From Sequoia sempervirens (taxonomy: Eukaryota > Streptophyta > Pinopsida > Cupressales > Cupressaceae): a stretch of DNA of 64,000 bases. Where the stretch lies: contig VDFB02000002.1 of the NCBI GenBank assembly GCA_007258455.2, forward strand, positions 353,283 to 417,282, given 5' to 3'. The position numbers were made by a program, and so were the translations under genes. Under the pieces are notes generated by a model. It ran no database searches, was not told the origin of the DNA, and was given only the letters and a program-made list of their open reading frames with translations. This document shows, in pieces, positions 46,429 to 57,902 of this stretch (position 1 is its first letter; each line of letters starts with the position of its first letter).

Positions 46429-48663
46429 TGATGCCAGAGCATCTACCAAAAAAACTAATCATCAAGGGTACTTCTGACCCTAATTCAACTGAGCAGATCA
46501 AATTTTAAAAAACCATTGTTTCACTTAACCTTTCATCAAAATCTCCTGCAATTTCACCTAATTCTTCATTTCTACCATGCCACAAAATGTCAAAACTTGG
46601 CTCCAAACCTTAATCAGACCTAAATACATCTCAATCATCATTAGTATGATAGAATCAAAAAAAAAAATTTGATTAGAAACAATGAATCATTAAACTTTTT
46701 CATTGTTCACCAATGCACTCCTCAATACAACTCACTTCTCAAGGAAAATTGACAACTAAGCATACATTCTTACTTTCAAACTAACACCAAACCTTCAAAT
46801 CACTATAAACATCATCATTTTAACTAAAATAAACCAAGAACATATTCACATAACATTGTTCTATCTAATCCTTTATCTTTGCAGCCAAAACACCATTTTC
46901 CACATAAGGTTCTCATTGCTCAAGACATTAAATTCAACAAGTTTGACATCTAGACCTTATCCAAAAATTAAGACATCTTTAATATACTCATATAAGTAGG
47001 TTCAAAACAAATTCAGTCACTCTTAACACTATTTTCTTAGTTTCACCTTCCTTTTGCAATCAAAGCATTGTGAAGCTAGTAAGTTTACAAAGCATTAAAT
47101 TGGGTATCACTTTAATTCAATTTTTCTCCATCTCAGACTATGCACAATTTTAGAAACCCATTATGGTCTAATTAAACATACTTCAAGCTTGGGATAGGTT
47201 TTTTTGAAAAGTATTCCAGATATGTTGACTGACCCACAATTTTAGGCTCCAAATAGTCCTATTTATCAAAGCAACTACCTTTCAAAAAAATCCAAACATT
47301 TATACATATTTAATATCATGATATAAGTAGGCTCAAAACAAGTTTAGTCACTCTTAACACTATTTTCTCAGTTTCACTTTCCTTTTGCAGTCAAAGAATT
47401 GTTAAGCTAGTAAGTTTGCAAAGCATTAAATTGGGTATATCGCTTTAATTCAACATTTCTCCACCTCATACTATGTACAATTTTATAAACCCATTATGGT
47501 CTAATTAAACATACTTCAAGCTTAGGATAGGTTGTTTTGAAAAGTATTCTAGATCTATTTACTAACCCATAGTTTTAGGCTCCAAACAGGCCTATTTATC
47601 AAAGCAACTACCTTTCAAAGAAATCCAAACCTTCACTCAACCAAAAATAGTCTTATATAACTTCATTTAATGACAAAATCTTCCATTATTCCCAAATAAA
47701 TCATTCATTATAATAGAAAACCAACAACCATCATTATAGCATCATTTGGAATCAAGAAAACAAGGGTTTTTAGAAAAATCACTTTCTAGACCTTTTGATA
47801 CCTTACCACTACATCAAGCATGTGGAAATATGTTTGCACATACAAAATAAATCATTTACCAGCCTCCCTGAATGCTTATTCAACTAATTCCAACTTGGAG
47901 CCACCCTTTTCCCTTGAATTTTCTATATTTTTTGTTGGGACAACAACCATAAGCCTATTTCTTCTTCATTCCTACATCAAAACACACTCCCAAAGCAAGA
48001 AACACACTATATACAATCTAATATAACCTAATCCACTAACCCATCATTTCTAAATTGGTGTAGTGTTAACATGTTGATTTAGACTCTCAAAACACTAAAT
48101 ACAGATTAGAGACCGAATTTTATAAATGGGCTCTCAAACCTTTATTTGTTAATGAAAAAACCTCAATTTTTTTTGAAAAGAGTGAAGAATCTCTACACTA
48201 CAATAGAAAAATAAAAATTAAGCCTAAAAGATGGGGTTTTGTCCATACAAGGACTTAAATTAGAAGAGAAAAACATAGATTTTACAAACATAGTGCTTTA
48301 TTCACCAAAATTTGATGCCAACTTACAAATTATATCTCTTGCTCACCCATAAAAGCCTTAAATAGATGTTTAAAATTAGTTAAGGCAACAAAATTTTCAT
48401 CTTCAACTGATCAAACCATTCTTTTTCCTACTTGACTCTTTATCTTCCTAATTTTTTTTTACTTTTTGAATTTTGTGCTTTATTGACAACTTTTACATTT
48501 TTAGGAACATTTTTTCCAATTTGCTTAATTAACTCCTAGAAACCTATTTAAGGACTAAAATACATTAGAATAGGTCTTCTCATGACCATTTTACAATTCC
48601 TCCATGATGAAAATGAAAATTTTACATTTTTGTATATTTGAAGCACAAGGTGCTCCTGCACCA
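46429..48663 (-). repeat. F 5' LTR
   Basis: About 2235 bp, longer than its partner by about 338 bp because of an internal tandem duplication (near 46960-47290 and 47290-47625). On the minus strand it begins TGGTGCAGGAGCACC. Confidence 0.87.
46960..47625. repeat. Tandem duplication inside F 5' LTR, period about 331 bp
   Basis: Landmarks repeat at a distance of 331 bases. AAGTAGG-TCAAAACAA is at about 46995 and 47326, and a TTGGGTAT segment is at about 47100 and 47431. The 3' LTR has a single copy, so the duplication arose after insertion or during the last reverse transcription. Confidence 0.8.
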
Positions 48664-48673
48664 AAATTCCACA

Positions 48674-50607
48674 GGGACTAAGATGTCGGGAGGGCGTTTT
48701 AGTCCTCTTGATGAAATTTGAAGGTTTTAAAAGTTGTAACAAATAGAAAATCACTCAAACATGGTATTGCAACAAAAAACCAGAGAGGGACTAAGACACC
48801 ACCAAGGGCATTTTAGTCCCAGTAAGGGTTTTTTGCAAAAAATAAGACAATTCTAGGTTGATAACAGTGTTCCCCGGTTGTCTACCCAGGGACTTGATGT
48901 TTGGAAACAAAAATTTGTGCAAATTAAGGCTAGAATTAGTAACTAGTAACAAGCAATTGGATGCAAAAGTGAATTCAATTTTTTTTTCAATTTTGAATGC
49001 AATAAGAATGTTCCCAAATCAATGAACAATTCACTTTTCAAATTTTCAATGAAATGAGATAATTCCATAAAGGAAAGATGCAACCTATATGCACTTTCAC
49101 TAATGCAAATATGAGAAACCCTGAATTCAATTTCACAAATGCAAAATACAAGAAACCCTAGATGTACTTTCACTAATGCAAGATGTAATACAAGAATAAA
49201 TGCAATCTAGATCTAAGATTTTAATGAACTCTAAATAAGAAAATGAATGTACAAAAGAGTCAGGTTCACCAAAAAGATGAATAGGAAAAGGGATACCCTT
49301 AGAGATATCACACTTTTTCCACTCAATCATTCACTAATGTCCCAGGAGTCCTAATGGGATTGACTGACAACTTCACAACGTGAGTCAATTCACAATTAGG
49401 AAGGACCTAGGAGGGGTATCTTTGAGTTCTAAAGGGTTTCACCACCAAGCCAAAGCTTGGAAAAGACACTTTAACATTCAACTCACAAAATCAAACAATA
49501 CAAGCCAAATAATGAGATCAAATGATGAAATTAAGCTACACCAAGTTAGGGTATGTCTACCTAGGAAGTTTGGAGATGTGAGGATTTTAGAAATGTAAAG
49601 AAGCTTTCAAAAAGTACAATGGAGGACTAAGACACCCATAGTGGCGTATTAGTCCAGTTGCTATTTTCTGGGGAAAATACAGAGTCTTCAGATGCCAAAT
49701 AGAATCCTGAAGAATCTCTAAAAAATACCCTATGACTAAGATTCCCAAGGTGGTGTATTAGTCCCGTTCTGAATTTTTGAAGTTTTTGAATTTGATCCTG
49801 AGCTCCAAGGTCTGCACTTGCTTCATTCCAGATCTGAGGTCCTAAAAATTCCATATCTAACCTATGGGTGAGTTTCCATGAGGATGACAACTTTTTTCTT
49901 TATAGGATTTTCAAGTCTTCAAACTAGATCTACAAATACAAACACACAAGAGAGGGAAAACTTGTTGATTGTTAGTGAATGGGGGTTTTCCTTGGTTAAT
50001 CCCCTTGTAAGTAATTAAACCAAATGATGAAATGAATCATGAACAATGAAATATGTAAATGGTATCACCTTGTATGATGTCTTTTGAAGAAAATTTGCAA
50101 TCTACCATGTAGTAGCCATAAAGAATGTAGATCTTGGATCCTTGGATATAATGTGAACAAAGGGGGAAAATAGATCTTTAATGCTACATCCACAATCTTG
50201 GCTCAACAACATGAATGGATGCACTAAACCCTTGACATGATGTCTGAATCTTGATGAAATGCTCTTGACTACTTGAATACTTGAGTGCTTGGATACTTAG
50301 ATTGCTTGTTATGAAAAATGGGTGGAGAAACCTTGTATTTATACTTATTCATGCTGAATATCCTAAAATTACACCACAATAAACCGACATATGAAATAAT
50401 TAAATAAAGGAATCTAAATCCCACCCAAAATTGAAATTGAATCCCAAAAATAAGCCAAGGAGGACTAAGATGCCCTAGGTGTCATCTTAGTGCCCATGCT
50501 CAATTCTCAAGGCACAAACTCCAAAAAGGGACCTCTTCAGGTGTTTTCAATATCAAGGTCCCAAGACCCATGGAGGACAAAGATGCCCTAGGTGGCATTT
50601 TAGTCCC
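48674..50607. repeat. Six dispersed hairpin modules GGGACTAAG ... TTAGTCCC
   Basis: Six copies lie at 48674-48705, 48787-48820, 49624-49655, 49733-49765, 50460-50495 and 50574-50607. Each is about 32-36 bases, begins GGACTAAGA (or close), ends TTAGTCCC (or close) and has CC..GG in the middle, so it could fold into a stem of 8 or more pairs. Spacing is irregular, in three close pairs. Nothing else recognisable lies between them; several short frames there are not believed. The function is unknown. Confidence 0.65.
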
Positions 50608-50620
50608 ACTCCACAAATCA

Positions 50621-51358
50621 GGGACACACAGATAGAAACAGTAGATGATCATTTATATTTTGAGGTTTTTCAAGATTTTCCATTACAATATATATTTTAT
50701 TAGGCTTATGGAGGAAAAATAGGGCCAATTAACCCATAAATAAGCATAAATGAAGCAAGGTAGGCCCAAACAAGTGTGAAAATGCAAGGGTATGCATTTT
50801 CATAAACTACAAAGATACTTTGGATTGATTGTTTAGGAGAGGTTTTGTTTGATTGTGAGGTCATGCTTGAAATAAGTGTTCGAGTTTCTTTGTGTTTTGA
50901 GTACTTTAAGAGAACAATGAATAAGATATATACATAAGATGTATATATACATACATATCTACATGTCCATGATGAACTCATGCACATGAGTAATCATGTA
51001 CATAATTATACATAGATAGATGTATCTATGCATGCTTATGGGTGAATTCCCATATGCACAGGAACATTGAATGGATAAAGTGACATGTATATATATAGTA
51101 TATATATCTCAATCAATATCATAATTTTATGTATGTTTGAAGGTAATGCTATAGATATGTGTGTGTGTGTGTTACGTGTATGTATTGACATAAAGGAAAC
51201 ATCCTTACAAGTATATTAATATACTTATAAATATACATATGTATATATGTATATAGATATATATATACATATACATGTATGATATTAATTTGAATAGTAA
51301 ATGGATATAAGCTTATGCATTCAAATATCGAATGAAGTATATTTATAATCATATGATT

Positions 51359-51396
<38 letters not shown>

Positions 51397-52130
51397 ATAT
51401 AATTATATAATAACATATAATTATATAATAACATGTCGAGTTTATTTATATACATATGTATAATGGAATATATATAATGCATATATATATATATCAGTAT
51501 TGATATACTCTAATGCTTGAATAAGTTTTGTTTATATATATAAAGTGATATTATTAAAATTCAAGTGCATACTATAAATACCATAGGATATAGTGCACAT
51601 TTCATATAGTGAATGACACAACAATGAAGCATGCATTAAGGTAGCGCTATGGAAATTTATTACGATTTACGATACTTGAAAATGGAACACAATATAATGG
51701 AAGGTACCTGGTAAAGATATTAAGCTAGGTCAATAGTATTGAAAGAGACTTGAAATACATTTAAAAGCTTTGACTTAGTCATAAATCTGCAAACACCAAA
51801 AGCACATAAGAGGTTTATGTGGTGCCAAATTATGAATATTTGCAGTGCATTAGAAGTCTATTTTGTGAGCTATTTCTAGAAATGGAAACCAAAGTAAATG
51901 GGAGAATAAGTTAGGTAGATGCTGGCATGAATTGAGTCGACATGTTTGATCATTTATGTTACATATCTAAAATTCATTCTTGCTATATTTGAATGAAGCA
52001 ACCTTCTATTATGTTTTTCTAAGTATTAAGTTCAAACTCTTCCACCTTTATTTACCAAGTTGACTAGAATCATGCAAGTGAAGAAGTGTCAATTCATCAC
52101 CTTGTTTATAGCCTATAGATGTTGTTTTTT
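50621..52130. other. AT-rich tract with microsatellites
   Basis: This is very AT-rich DNA with a GT run at 51159-51172, an AT run at 51361-51393 and many shorter TATA repeats between 50930 and 51540. I see no gene and no LTR boundary. It may be part of the older sequence into which F inserted, or part of the LTR of I. Confidence 0.55.
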
Positions 52131-53462
52131 GTGTATATATAGATGCATTATTTACCTCAAAGGAACAAATATTTTGCACTCTATTGTTATTTTTTGAGAG
52201 CTTCTCTACTTTTCCTCAAATTTGTGTGAGATTTAGATGGATATTTTATAAGAGATTTATTGTGAGAATTTGTGAGAGAATTTGGGAAGTGTAGAAGTGT
52301 TTTGTTGTCAAGTTGCAAGCTGATTTGAGGAGGCTAGGATTTGAAACCATCTAGATCAATTGGAGATTTATACTTATAGGAATGTCGAATCTTACTTTCT
52401 TATGATTGTTTGATTTTGGATTGATTTTATATTGCTTGTTTTTTGTTTAGAAAAGTAATAAGCTTTTAGGGAAAGACTAATTTTTGCATTTGTGAATTGA
52501 AAGTAATTTGTTATTATATATTGGAATTCTCTTTAATATTGTTTGAATTGATTTTACATACTCCATATTAAGGAGTGGGTGAATATATAGTTATATATAG
52601 TGTTAAGATCTTAAATTGAGTGATTTTTTTATAGCTTAAGGTAGTTCGATTTGGTATATTATGGAAGCACATGTTAAACCTAGTAGAGGAGGATAGAATA
52701 CTTATTGAATATAGGTTGTCCTTGGGGTTGTAGATTATCCAATGGAGGGAATTTCCTATGCATAGAATATAATTGGTCTTAATAAATCAAGTTAAAATGG
52801 TGGATGAGCATATGATGCCAATTTTGAAATAGGGGTGATGAATACTTTGGCCAAAGTAGTGTAATTCGCCATTGGTTACACTGTCAATTCATTGTGTCAC
52901 TTAAATTTTATGCTAGTCCAAGATTTTCATACATGTAGAACATGGATGATTTGTATGGTAAGGTTATAGTTGTGTAGGACACAACACCATCTCATATTAG
53001 GCTAGTATTTTGTAGTTTCCAAACCAAAGCTCTTTGTCAAAGGGTAGGGCCATCTTGCTATATGTGGTAGATGTGTGAGGAACCATAGTTTAGTCTATGG
53101 ATGGTAGAAAATTGCTTGAGTGATGTTTCTCCTCTCATTTGACAAGCCAAGATTTGAAAGGGGTTTTCCTGGATCAATTGTATTTCTAGTGCCAATGGAG
53201 CTCAGATGAGCTATGTATGTTACTTGTATCTATTTATTTGAAATATGGAAAATATATTTTATATTTAGATTATGAAATCATTTCCTTGGAAATATTGTAC
53301 AATTTATTGAATGAAATGAGAAAGATAATTTGTTGCTATCATGTGTGCATTTTAACTTTTTTTGAAAAGAATTTTTTTATCGCTATGTGCTTAGCCTTTA
53401 GATTAAGTTTACTTGTGGTAAAACATAGGAAAATTACCATGTAGAACAAGGGGAATGTTACA
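52131..53462 (+). repeat. Element I: probable LTR, right part
   Basis: The stretch ends ..GTTACA at 53462, directly before a primer-site-like sequence. A TATA-like TATATATAG occurs near 52135. The left edge is not determined because no second LTR is in the window. The interval given is only from the TATA-like box to the LTR end. Confidence 0.45.
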
Positions 53463-53464
53463 TG

Positions 53465-53476
53465 TGGTATTAGAGC
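53465..53476 (+). promoter_or_regulatory. Element I primer-binding site
   Basis: TGGTATTAGAGC is one mismatch from the initiator-Met type and lies two bases after a CA terminus. It identifies the flanking sequence as an LTR in plus orientation. Confidence 0.6.
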
Positions 53477-53726
53477 TACCAAGTTTAGCTCTAGAACCTA
53501 TGTAGTCACTATGTTTTTCCTTCCAACATTATGTGAACCTAATGTTTGTTAAATTCTTGTGTTAGGATGGTGTATCTCAAGTTAACTAAAAGAATGTTAC
53601 TAATTGATAATGAGCATTACCTAAGGGCCAAGAAGGAATATGAAACCATTTTTCATACTATAGAAGGAACTAACTATGACAATTCCATTTGGCTAATTGA
53701 TACTGAGAGGATGAGTCACACTCTTT
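53477..53726 (+). pseudogene. Element I, first part of internal region, cut by G
   Basis: A frame with ATG near 53567 gives a short product containing LTKRMLLIDNEHYLRAK, ending where G begins at 53727. It may be the gag start of I, but it is too short for a domain call. The rest of I would lie right of the window. Confidence 0.4.
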
Positions 53727-56382
53727 TGGGAATATGATTCCATTTAATTGAAATCCAAAACATAATTCATGTATCTCCTAAGTCCTTGGAAAGTGTTCCC
53801 AAAAACTATGATTAGAAAGAGATTAAATTCAAATTAAATGAAGATATAAATTGAAATTCATGATTATTCCTAAATGATAGGAACATGTGGGGACATCCAA
53901 GAAGAGCTCCTACAAGATAGGAGTACATGGGGCACCCACATGGAAGTTTGAACCCACCTTGCCTCAGTTAACTATTTGGAGGATTGATAACACTTTAAAA
54001 AAGCATGTTTTGATCCTACAAATTAGGGATTGATATTTACACATGAGTTCACTTTAGTTCAATTCAAGTCAGTTTAGTTCAATTTAGTATCAGTTCAGTT
54101 TGTAATACCCCTCATGTTGCTATTGGGACTTGTTATTTTTCTATGGTTTTTGCTTGATACATTGAGACTTTGATAGTTACTATTTATTGGTTGGATTGGT
54201 GGATTGGATAGTTTAGACTGGTTGATGACTATGCTACTTTATTTGATGACATGGATATTATGATATGACATTATGATTACATTTGCAAGTGCCCTACTAC
54301 ACTACGATTCCTTCTCACGATGTGATGTATTTGATTATATATATACATGTTGCACACAACCTTGTTTGTATGCAAGAATTGTAGGAACAGAGTCTCGATT
54401 CCACCTACTTCGGAAAGACAGGGCGAGCATCAAATTAACCCAATGGGCACGAAGTTGAAACAGAGATGACAAGGAAGTCACCCTGTCCCAAGTTTGTCAG
54501 CCTGTCTTATGTTTAGTGGTATTGTGTTTCTTTGACCTTTGTCATTTTTGCATTTTATTATAGTGGTTTTGTGTGAGTGTACTTTTGATATTTATTTTAC
54601 GTTGGTGTGTAGTATGATGTCATTTAAATAATTAAATGATTTTAATAAATTTTAATAATAGTTTTGGAATAGTTTATATTAAAGTATAAAAGTATTAAAT
54701 TAAAAGCCATGTAATTTATTAAGGATAAATAAATTGAAAGGTGTAAATTAAATTATTTAAAATTGGTGTTTAGATAAATTAATTAAAATAGCACGTTGAG
54801 GATAATTAATGAAATAAAATAATTAAATAAGTAAAATTGTTTGAATTGCAAGTATAATTTGCAAAAATAAAAATTAAAACAAAAAGTGTTGTTTGAATAG
54901 AAAAAATCAAGAAAAGAAAGAAAAAAAGAAAGACCAATGAATGTTGAGTTTTTGGCTGAAAATCTGGTAATGAAATAGAAAAATTCTTTTAATTTTGATT
55001 TTTGGAGTTTTTGACGAGGGAGCAAACCTGAGATACAAAATAACACTCACAAAATAGAGAATAATATTTTATTAAAAAATATGGAACTCTTACATGCTGA
55101 GAATCTCAAATCCTTGAGCTTTGTGGTACATGCAAATACAAACTTACAGAAAATTACCCAGATTCCCCTTTCGTAGCATGCGAACTCTTTTCCCCAAAAA
55201 GTTACTCAAAAATCAGAAACTAGCCCATAAATAGACCCATTTTCTATTTGGAGCTAAAAAAAACACTCGAGATAATATTTTTGGTGGTTTGGCACCAAAA
55301 GTATAATTTGAAATTCAAAAACTAAGTCCTAATTCAAAAATTGGCAATTTTCCAAAAATCGGCCAACTTCTAGAAGCCATAACTTTTGATTCGGGACTTT
55401 GTTTTTTGAACCATTTGCACCATTAGAAAGGTCTCGGAGTGAAGAACGTGCTAATAACTTGCTCCGCTAGTTATAATGATTTCTAGGCCCATACGGGACT
55501 GTTTAGTGCCTCAAACTGGACTCAGAAGGTTTTTCAAGGCAAAAAGCAGAAATTAGAACTTGAATAACTTTCAAACTGTGAATGATCTTGACCTAATTAT
55601 TTCACCAAAGTGCTTATTTTTCCATCATGAACCTTCCCCTAAATTTTTGTCTTCCCACGCCTTAAAATTCACACCTGCTAAAAATAGTAGTTGAGCAAAA
55701 AAAGTAGAAAAAGCAGTTTTGAAAGTTGGAAACTCTTATTCGACGAAAAGGGTATCCAGAAATGCAAAAAAATCTACAAAAAGCAAACAATGAGAACATA
55801 AATGGAAAACATCTTTTTGGGTGATGTAAGATTACCCTCACACCACTGGATTCTCCCGCATCAATTTTCGAAAAAGAAGAAGATATCTTTTTATTTAATA
55901 GAAAATTTGAGAGATTTTCATTCATGGGAAAATTGAAATAAGCTACAAAAAAAAATATTGAGTTTTGGAAATTGGATCCTTTCTTGTTTTCTCTGTAGAA
56001 TTTATTTATTTTTCATTTTTCTGGAAGAGAGGCTTTTTTGGATTAAAATATTAGATTAGAAAATTGATCAAGGAAATCTAGTGGAGAAGTTCTAAAGGAA
56101 GAAAGGGGAGCTCTTCGAAAAGGCTATTTGGGATCAAAAAAAGCTTCATCAATTCTTCAACAAACGTAGGACTCTAGATTCCATTCTCTTCTTTTGATTT
56201 CTCTGAATCAGTAAAAATAAATAATGTTATTCTGTTAAAGAAAAGAAATCTTATGGTTTTATAAATCTTCTGGGTAGCAAACAAATGAGAGAAATTTACT
56301 CGGGTCTCTAAAAATGTCTAGTATTTCTATGATTTGTTATGGAAAAATTATTTCCCCTCTCAAATAAATGTTATTTTTATGA

Positions 56383-56758
56383 ACACACACACACACACAC
56401 ATATTTATATATACTGTGAATATACTGCTGAAAAGAATATGTATTATTTGACATATATATATAGTGTGTATATATATATAAATAATTTATTCATTTCAAA
56501 ATTATGTTTGGGCTAATTGTATTTGAGGGCTTTTGGCTGAATTTATTTTGTATCAGCATGTGTGTTTAAACAAAAAAAAAATTATTATTTTATTTGGGTT
56601 GAAGGGAAGGGACGACACTGGCCATACCCTCCCCCTCTTCCCGGTGGGTTGTGCTAGGCTGCCCACAATAGTCCTACGGACTGCTACGTACAGCAGTCGT
56701 AGGGACTATTATGCGTAGTCCACATACCAGGAAGCGTGGCTTTAAATTTAGTTCTTTT

Positions 56759-56835
<77 letters not shown>

Positions 56836-56969
56836 CTATATTAATATATATTAATATATATATATATTAAAATATGTTAATATTTAAATATATATATTAA
56901 ATTATGTTTTTTTTTATATAAAAAAATAGAAATAAAATAAACAAAACGTTTCTTTTACATATTTGTTTT

Positions 56970-57008
<39 letters not shown>
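56383..57008. repeat. Microsatellite cluster in H
   Basis: An AC run (56383-56402), an AT run of about 33 units (56764-56830), mixed TTAATATA repeats to 56900 and a TA run (56975-57008). These are simple sequence with no coding content. Confidence 0.9.
56667..56710. repeat. 44-bp imperfect palindrome in H
   Basis: Left arm AATAGTCCTACGGACTGCT and right arm AGCAGTCGTAGGGACTATT are reverse complements except for two single-base bulges. The loop is about six bases. It lies in the GC-richest part of H, just before the long AT run. Confidence 0.75.
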
Positions 57009-57010
<2 letters not shown>

Positions 57011-57567
57011 CATTGAGTTCTCTTATTACTAGGAAATTAGGAATATGATTGAAATTTATTCATGGAAATTAGTCGAATGGTATTCATAACAAAATTATTA
57101 TCAAAATGTTATCTTCAAAATTATTGAATTGGGAAATAAATCTTATTGGATAATTGTGAATGAAAGAAATCAAATTGTGGATATTGTTATATTACTTGCA
57201 TTATAGAATCTTGTTAGATTGAGTTGGTTTTGTTTCCTTATCATTTATTATTGTTTTGGCTTTTTAGTGTGGGAACCCAATTGATTTTGAGAACTCGTTT
57301 ATGGATGTTGTGAACCTTAGGCATTCAAAGGCTTGATTTTATTGTTGGTTGATAATCCTCATTTTATGTGCTCTTGATGTAGCAAGTTATTGGTATTCTT
57401 ATTCTGAAAGGGTTGTACGAGATTTTGTTGAGACTCTTTTTGTGTGCTTTTAGCGAGATGGGTAATGCCTCACATGTCATCTGTTGAGACTTAATTCCTT
57501 GTGCTTTATGGTACAACCCTTACTTTTGATTATGTTTTGGGGTCTCCAGGGAGAATGGCTCTTCATG

Positions 57568-57902
57568 GGGCCCAACACCTCAAAAGGAGGAAGGGCTCAG
57601 GATAACCCATGTAAGAGCTAGATTAACAAGTGAAAACCTAATAATAGAACTTAGGGGGATGGGTAGTAATAACATAATAAGATAATCTTGGATACCTAAT
57701 CTATCCATTAGGGCTATCGTAGACTAATGGTAGACTGAGAAGGCCATGGTTGGCAAAGTCGTTACCTTGTCCTTAGGAGAGGTTAACGACTCTACATGAT
57801 TCACCCTATGGGGCCAGTGCCTCAAGTAGGAGGAAGGGCTAGGATAACCATAGATGGGGGCTGGGGCCTCATGTTGGAGGAAGGGCTAGGATAACCCATG
57901 TA
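57568..57902. repeat. Three repeated GGAGGAAGGGCT units in H
   Basis: Units near 57568-57612, 57810-57850 and 57856-57902 share GGGGCC, CCTCA, GGAGGAAGGGCT and AGGATAACC in the same order. Units two and three are nearly adjacent and unit one is about 240 bases upstream. Confidence 0.7.

Larger units (their letters stand above)
43773..48663 (-). mobile_element. Element F: LTR retrotransposon with non-coding core (LARD/TRIM-like), minus strand
   Basis: Two long direct repeats (43773-45669 and 46429-48663) flank only 759 bp. On the minus strand each starts TGGTGC(A)GGAGCACC or TGGTGCAAGAGCACC and ends ..CATCA. A primer-site-like TGGTATAAGAGC follows the right-hand copy, and a perfect AAATT duplication flanks the whole (43768-43772 and 48664-48668). 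The core has no gag or pol. Such elements depend wholly on enzymes from others. The LTR start is like those of A and E, which hints at mobilisation by a chromovirus-like relative. Confidence 0.87.

Noticed and set aside
43640..48940. Shared AGGCTAGAATTAGTAA on both sides of F as evidence of an outer LTR pair
   Set aside because: Only about 16 bases match and flanking sequence diverges at once, so it is not enough to claim an element around F.
48674..50607. CRISPR-like array
   Set aside because: Repeats are diverged, irregularly spaced and internally palindromic, without uniform spacers or cas genes; the context is a plant genome.
50706..51352. Minus-strand frames of 67-93 codons
   Set aside because: They lie in TATA-type simple repeats and translate into Tyr/Ile-rich low complexity.
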